Shown: piece after piece, positions 60,137 to 64,000 of the stretch | Position numbering within the stretch: position 1 is the stretch's first letter | Layout: each line of letters opens with the position of its first letter | DNA from: Paludifilum halophilum | GTDB lineage: Bacteria > Bacillota > Bacilli > Thermoactinomycetales > DSM-45169 | Assembly (NCBI RefSeq): GCF_002245355.1 | Contig: NZ_NOWF01000008.1 | Location: forward strand, 1-64,000 | Length of the DNA stretch: 64,000 nt | Direction: 5' to 3' | Notes under the pieces: model-generated | Seen by the model: the letters and a program-made list of their open reading frames with translations, nothing else | Databases searched by the model: none | Told to the model about the DNA's origin: nothing | Made by a program: the position numbers and the translations under genes

Positions 60137-61543
60137 GTGTGGGCTGAAATCGGAAGCCGACTCAGACAAGCCAGAGAGTCCTTGGGACTTTCCCTCGACG
60201 AGTTACAGGACAAGACTCAGGTGGATAAAGTTTCTCTTCAAGCTTTGGAGACCGGAGATTTCAATAAGATTTCCAGCCCTTTTTATGTTCGCTCTTATAT
60301 TCGCACCTATGCTAAGGCGGTCGGTTTGGAACCCACCTACTTGTTGAAGCACTACCGCCCGATTCAGGAGGGCGGGACGGGAAGTTTTCCTACTGTCGGT
60401 ACCCAGACCGGAATGCCGTCTGTACAGAGCCCGCCGCTCCCTCAGAACGGCGGAGGCAGCGGACGGGATTCGGGACCCTATGACCCTTATGCGACGACCC
60501 GGATGGATATGCGGAGGATGTCGGGGAGCTTTCGCACGACCGACGACTACCGGCAGAAAGGGGTTGGAGATCCTTCCTCCTCGACGGGCCCGCATTCCGT
60601 CACTTCCACCGGCGATTATGACCCCTATCAGACATACAACCGTTCATCCGGGAGAGGGAGGACAACGGTTCCTCCGGAGAGCCCTTCTCCGGGCGATGCC
60701 CCGAATGCGGCGAACGGTTCTCCTGATTACGGCGAAGGGGATCTGCCTTCCCGGTCGCGCACCCATTCCACAAAGTTGTCGAAGTTGTCCGATACGCTGA
60801 AATTGCCGGCTTTGACCAAAAAGGCGGACGAGGAGCCGGGTTCTTCGAATGATTCATCCACCTCCAGCGGCGGGGAATTACAACTGTACCAGCCGGCCCA
60901 GTCGAACCCGCCCCAGGAACTCAGCCGCCGCCGAAAAGTGATTACGGATGTGGAGACATACGACGGAGATGGGACCCCTTCCCGGGCTCGTTACCGGAGA
61001 AGTGCTAGCTCATCCCGATCCTCCAAAATGCGGGGGGCAGGGAAGTGGCTGATCCGCTTCCCCAAAACCCGCTTGGCTCGTTTCGCTGTCGCAGCTGTCA
61101 TCGTTCTGGTCCCGATGACGGTTTGGGCCGGGATCTCCTTGATGGATGATGAGGATACACCTTCCACCGAGAAGACGGGTGACCGGTCGGATTCCGTCGA
61201 GACCGCTTCAACGGAAGAGGACCAGGGCGGCGGATATGCCCGCTTGATCTCCGTCAATCGAACCGCTGAGCTGGGTGAATACGAACTGAGTGAACCCGAC
61301 GCTGTTGATATCAAATTGAAGATGAATGACGAGAGTTGGGTTCAGATCAGGGAAAACCAAAAAGTGGGGAGCGGTGTGCTGAAGGATATCACCTTAAAAC
61401 CCGGAGAAGATTTCTCATATAAACACCCGAAGGATCAAAAAACCGATGTCTGGATCACGATCGCCTCTCCGCAGAACGCGACGGTGACAATCAACGAACA
61501 GGAAATCGACTCCACCAAGACGATTCATATCAAAAAGCAATAA
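60137..61543 (+). CDS. RodZ-like HTH membrane protein
   Basis: 468 residues, GTG 60137, eight bases after GGAGG. N-terminal RodZ/HTH_25 domain (about 3-75: IGSRLRQARESLGLSLDELQ; ALETGDFNKI). Long disordered Ser/Pro/Gly-rich spacer (about 80-310). One membrane helix (VAAVIVLVPMTVWAGISL, about 315-335), then an extracellular DUF4115-like beta domain (about 375-468). In RodZ proteins the HTH binds MreB-type actin rather than DNA. The spacer is much longer than in Bacillus RodZ. Alternative: a one-component membrane regulator. Confidence 0.8.
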   Translation: MWAEIGSRLRQARESLGLSLDELQDKTQVDKVSLQALETGDFNKISSPFYVRSYIRTYAKAVGLEPTYLLKHYRPIQEGGTGSFPTVGTQTGMPSVQSPPLPQNGGGSGRDSGPYDPYATTRMDMRRMSGSFRTTDDYRQKGVGDPSSSTGPHSVTSTGDYDPYQTYNRSSGRGRTTVPPESPSPGDAPNAANGSPDYGEGDLPSRSRTHSTKLSKLSDTLKLPALTKKADEEPGSSNDSSTSSGGELQLYQPAQSNPPQELSRRRKVITDVETYDGDGTPSRARYRRSASSSRSSKMRGAGKWLIRFPKTRLARFAVAAVIVLVPMTVWAGISLMDDEDTPSTEKTGDRSDSVETASTEEDQGGGYARLISVNRTAELGEYELSEPDAVDIKLKMNDESWVQIRENQKVGSGVLKDITLKPGEDFSYKHPKDQKTDVWITIASPQNATVTINEQEIDSTKTIHIKKQ

Positions 61544-61558
61544 ACTGGATTTTCCCAG

Positions 61559-61600
61559 GCGATGGTCTGCCGTAACCCACGGTAGGCCATCGCTTTTTTT
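61559..61600 (+). terminator. Terminator after the RodZ-like gene
   Basis: GCGATGGTCTGCCGT / ACGGTAGGCCATCGC stem, T run of seven. Confidence 0.92.
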
Positions 61601-61620
61601 GGGCTTTGAGGGGTTTTGTT

Positions 61621-61690
61621 TTGACGAGGCTTTCAACCTCGTGATATACTCACGGCGTTAAACGTAAACCAATATTATATATAGGTTGAC
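61621..61690 (+). promoter_or_regulatory. bio operon promoter and BirA operator
   Basis: -35 TTGACG (61621-61626), 18-nt spacer, -10 TATACT (61645-61650). GTAAACC (61664-61670), 13-bp AT-rich spacer and GGTTGAC (61684-61690) form an imperfect BirA-type operator placed right after the start point. Confidence 0.65.
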
Positions 61691-61711
61691 ATAAGAAGGG
61701 AGGAAGACGGG

Positions 61712-63082
61712 TTGGAAAAGGAAACGGTGTCAAAAGCTTCGGTCTATGAGGAATGGTTAGAGAAAAACCGCCGTTATCTGTGGAATCCCTTTACCCAGAT
61801 GAAGGACTATTTCGTTCATGAACCGGTGATCGTGGAACGGGGAGACGGGGTCACTCTGACGGATGTCAAGGGACGGACCTACTATGACGGTAACGCCTCC
61901 GTCTGGCTGAACGTTCACGGTCATAACCGCCGGGAATTAAACGAGGCGATTATTCGGCAGTTGGACCGGATCGCTCATTCCACCCTGTTGGGAATGGCCA
62001 ATGTTCCGGCGATTCGGCTGGCGGAGAGGTTGGTGGAGATCACGCCTCCGGGATTGAATAAGGTCTTTTATTCCGACAGTGGAGCGGAGGCGGTGGAAGT
62101 AGCCATCAAAATGGCCTTTCTGTATTGGAAACGGATCGGGCGGCCGAAAAAAAGGATGTTTTTGAGTATGAAAAGCGCTTACCACGGCGATACGGTGGGA
62201 GCGGTCAGTGTCGGAGGGATCGATCGGTTTCACGCGGCTTACGATGCTTTGCTGTTTCCGACGGAAAAGGTGGGCTATCCTTATCCTTACCGATATCCCG
62301 GGAGTCCTGAAGCATGTGCCCAGGCGTCGCTGGAGGAATTGAGGCAAAAACTGGAGGAGAAAGGGGAGCAAATCGCCGGATTAATCCTGGAGCCGATGAT
62401 TCAGGGGGCCGGCGGGATGGTGGTCATGCCCCCGGGCTTTTTGAAGGAAGTGGAGCGTTTATGCCGGGAATACGAGGTTCTGTTATTGGCGGATGAGGTG
62501 GCGACCGGTTTCGGTCGAACCGGTGAGATGTTCGCCTGTGACCACGAACAGGTTCAGCCGGATCTCTTGACTGCGGCCAAGGGGATCACGGGAGGTTATC
62601 TGCCAGTGGCGGCGACGTTGGCGACGGATGCCATCTATGAGGCTTTTTACGGGGATTACGAGGAGATGAAAACTTTTTTCCACGGACACTCGTATACGGG
62701 AAATCAGTTGGGATGTGCCGCCGCCCTGGCCAATCTGGATTTATTTGAACGGGACGGACTGATTCAACGCATCCGGGAGAGCGGAGAAGCTTTGGACCGA
62801 GCGTTTGAGCCTCTGCGTTGCCTGGAGCACGTGGGCGAGGTGCGCAGTCTGGGGTTGATGGCGGGGGTGGAACTGGTGCGGAATCGGGAGACCCGGGAGG
62901 CTTATCCGGCAGAGGAACGGGTCGGTTTCCGGGTCTGTCAGCGGGCCAAGGAACGGGGGTTGATCACCCGTCCCCTGGGGGATGTGATCACGTTCCTGCC
63001 TCCGCTGTGCGTCGGTAAACAGGAGCTGTCGGAAATGGTGCAGATTCTGCACAGCGCGATCCGGGATGTGACGGAGAAGTGA
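61712..63082 (+). CDS. bioA: Adenosylmethionine-8-amino-7-oxononanoate transaminase
   Basis: 456 residues, TTG 61712 after GGGAGGAAG. PLP fold type I: NPFTQMKDY and DGNASVWLNVHGHNR at the start, DEVATGFGRTG for cofactor binding, and Lys in TAAKGITGGYLP (Schiff base). HGHSYTGNQLGCAAALA is the phosphate site. Makes 7,8-diaminononanoate from SAM and KAPA. Overlaps bioD by 4 bp. Confidence 0.96.
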   Translation: MEKETVSKASVYEEWLEKNRRYLWNPFTQMKDYFVHEPVIVERGDGVTLTDVKGRTYYDGNASVWLNVHGHNRRELNEAIIRQLDRIAHSTLLGMANVPAIRLAERLVEITPPGLNKVFYSDSGAEAVEVAIKMAFLYWKRIGRPKKRMFLSMKSAYHGDTVGAVSVGGIDRFHAAYDALLFPTEKVGYPYPYRYPGSPEACAQASLEELRQKLEEKGEQIAGLILEPMIQGAGGMVVMPPGFLKEVERLCREYEVLLLADEVATGFGRTGEMFACDHEQVQPDLLTAAKGITGGYLPVAATLATDAIYEAFYGDYEEMKTFFHGHSYTGNQLGCAAALANLDLFERDGLIQRIRESGEALDRAFEPLRCLEHVGEVRSLGLMAGVELVRNRETREAYPAEERVGFRVCQRAKERGLITRPLGDVITFLPPLCVGKQELSEMVQILHSAIRDVTEK

Positions 63083-63792
63083 AGCGCCGTCGCGGCCTGT
63101 TTGTCACAGCTACGGATACCGAGGTGGGAAAAACAGTGGTGACAGCCGGTTTGGCGGCGCTGTTCCAGTCCTGCGGTCAACGCGTGCAAGTGGTGAAGCC
63201 GGTCCAGAGCGGCCACTCGGCAGAGGATCCTGAAGGAGATGCGATGCGGTTGAAGCAGTGGGCCCGCCTTGCTGAACCCGTGAATCGGATTGTTTTTCGC
63301 GCTTTTCAACAGCCGGTCTCCCCTTGGATGGCCGCCCGAATGGAAGGAGAGACCTTCGATGCGAAAAAGCTGGCGGAGGAGATCGGCGAAATCCCGGAGG
63401 ACCGGATCGTGCTGGTGGAAGGAGCCGGCGGACTGATGACTCCTTTGGGTGAAGGGTTTACCATCGCCGATTTTGCCCGGCTGATCGGTTTTCCGCTGCT
63501 GATCGTGGCCCGGCCGAATCTGGGGACTGTCAACCATACGGTTTTGACGGCGATGGCGGCCCGCCGTTACGGTCTCGAGCTGGCGGGGGTGGTGTTGAAC
63601 GGGTACCGACCGGACGAGGAAGATCCCAGTCTGCAACACAACCCGGAGTTGATCCGGTCCTTCGGTGGAGTCGATATTCTCGGGCGCCTCCCTTGGATCC
63701 GGGAGATCTCGGCGGATACATTGCAAAAAACGATGGAAGAACATATCGACCGGCGGCGGTTGTTGGAAGCAGTCGGGGCGGAGATAGGATGA
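63079..63792 (+). CDS. bioD: Dethiobiotin synthetase
   Basis: 237 residues, GTG 63079 inside the bioA stop. P-loop FVTATDTEVGKTVVTAGL (about 7-24). LVEGAGGLMTPLGEGFTIAD (about 115-135) is the second nucleotide-binding block. Closes the ureido ring of biotin. Followed after 67 bp by bioF. Confidence 0.95.
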   Translation: MKRRRGLFVTATDTEVGKTVVTAGLAALFQSCGQRVQVVKPVQSGHSAEDPEGDAMRLKQWARLAEPVNRIVFRAFQQPVSPWMAARMEGETFDAKKLAEEIGEIPEDRIVLVEGAGGLMTPLGEGFTIADFARLIGFPLLIVARPNLGTVNHTVLTAMAARRYGLELAGVVLNGYRPDEEDPSLQHNPELIRSFGGVDILGRLPWIREISADTLQKTMEEHIDRRRLLEAVGAEIG

Positions 63793-63859
63793 AGAGCGGT
63801 AAGAAGTCTTCGGAGCCTGGCACGAGCCGGGTCGCAGGGAAATCGCGGGAGGGGATACG

Positions 63860-64000
63860 GTGAGCGGAAGCGCTTGGGATCGTTCCCTCAGAGAGCAACT
63901 GGAAACATGGGACCGGGAGGACCGGCTTCGCAAGCTCCAGGCAACGGAGGGCGCTCAAGTTCCTGTTGTACAGCGGGGAGGAAAACGATTGCTCAATTGT
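63860..64000 (+). CDS. bioF: 8-Amino-7-oxononanoate synthase, 5' end
   Basis: GTG 63860 after GGGAGGGGATAC. The 47 visible residues (MSGSAWDRSLREQLETWDRE; LRKLQATEGAQVPVV; RGGKRLLNC) match the N-terminal helix of KAPA synthases. The gene runs off the window. Another short frame from ATG 63789 stops after 24 codons and is not used. Third gene of bioA-bioD-bioF; bioB and bioW or bioH lie outside. Confidence 0.8.
   Translation, partial: MSGSAWDRSLREQLETWDREDRLRKLQATEGAQVPVVQRGGKRLLNC

Overview
The window reads as chromosome of an endospore-forming, moderate-GC Gram-positive (Bacillota). Indicators are a CotF-type spore coat protein, Met/Pro- and Gln-rich coat-like proteins, a DUF1811 (YfhH) protein, HPr with both His15 and Ser46, a cre site, Zur, NagR/DasR and BirA operators, a SAM-I riboswitch and strong AGGAGG-type ribosome binding sites. 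The gene set, including the heterocycloanthracin-type bacteriocin maturation genes, suggests a Thermoactinomycetaceae-like bacterium; that placement is inference. No rRNA, tRNA or CRISPR array was seen.

Layout. 0-0.5 kb: 3' end of an IS200/IS605-type tnpB with its omega-RNA/right end. 0.5-12.2 kb: metal and membrane region, with arsRBC, a broken L,D-transpeptidase, a ycgRQ permease pair behind Zur-like boxes next to an internally deleted zinc GTPase, a DUF441 protein, cadC-cadA, a 124-bp perfect tandem duplication that duplicates the start of a broken AbrB-like gene, YnfA, YitT (plus a second YitT remnant), a small zinc-finger protein and a DUF2512 protein. 12.3-19.6 kb: CotF-like coat protein, a DJ-1/PfpI protein divergent from an HxlR regulator, a DUF1992 gene with an early stop, a GH3 beta-glucosidase, and a MATE exporter behind a candidate structured RNA. 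19.9-25.9 kb: a thiazole/oxazole-modified microcin (TOMM) locus with a Cys/His-only core precursor, a ThiF-like/RRE protein, a YcaO cyclodehydratase and a double-domain SagB dehydrogenase. 26-32 kb: secreted GH18 chitinase with a NagR/DasR operator, pyruvate oxidase, a second YitT and a Gln-rich protein. 32-42 kb: cre-controlled formate dehydrogenase plus DUF1641 partner, PTS IIA-Glc, then a SAM riboswitch before metH and yitJ. 42-52 kb: coat-like protein, ispH, TPR protein, HxlR regulator, 5-FCL family protein, a phosphoglyceromutase-like metalloenzyme, 5'-nucleotidase and speD. 52-57 kb: ptsH-ptsI preceded by a sigma-54 promoter and an inverted repeat, with a LevR-type activator directly upstream. 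57-64 kb: NlpC/P60 hydrolase, modAB, a RodZ-like protein and the start of a biotin operon (bioA-bioD-bioF) behind a BirA-type operator.

How it fits together. The TOMM genes form a compact modification cassette, with recognition and delivery, ATP-dependent cyclisation and FMN-dependent oxidation, acting on a peptide whose core is Cys spaced by His. Modified, it would be a poly-thiazole, poly-imidazole peptide, which is the most novel item here. The PTS block suggests that general PTS proteins are under sigma-54/PRD control rather than housekeeping control. The chitinase, PTS and formate genes carry recognisable carbon-control sites, and molybdate uptake (modAB) could serve the molybdopterin formate dehydrogenase.

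Several genes in the first 31 kb (L,D-transpeptidase, the Zur-linked small gene, AbrB-like gene, DUF1992 gene, the gene at 30.0 kb) are each broken by one base change. That may be real decay or sequencing error, and should be settled before biological weight is put on them.
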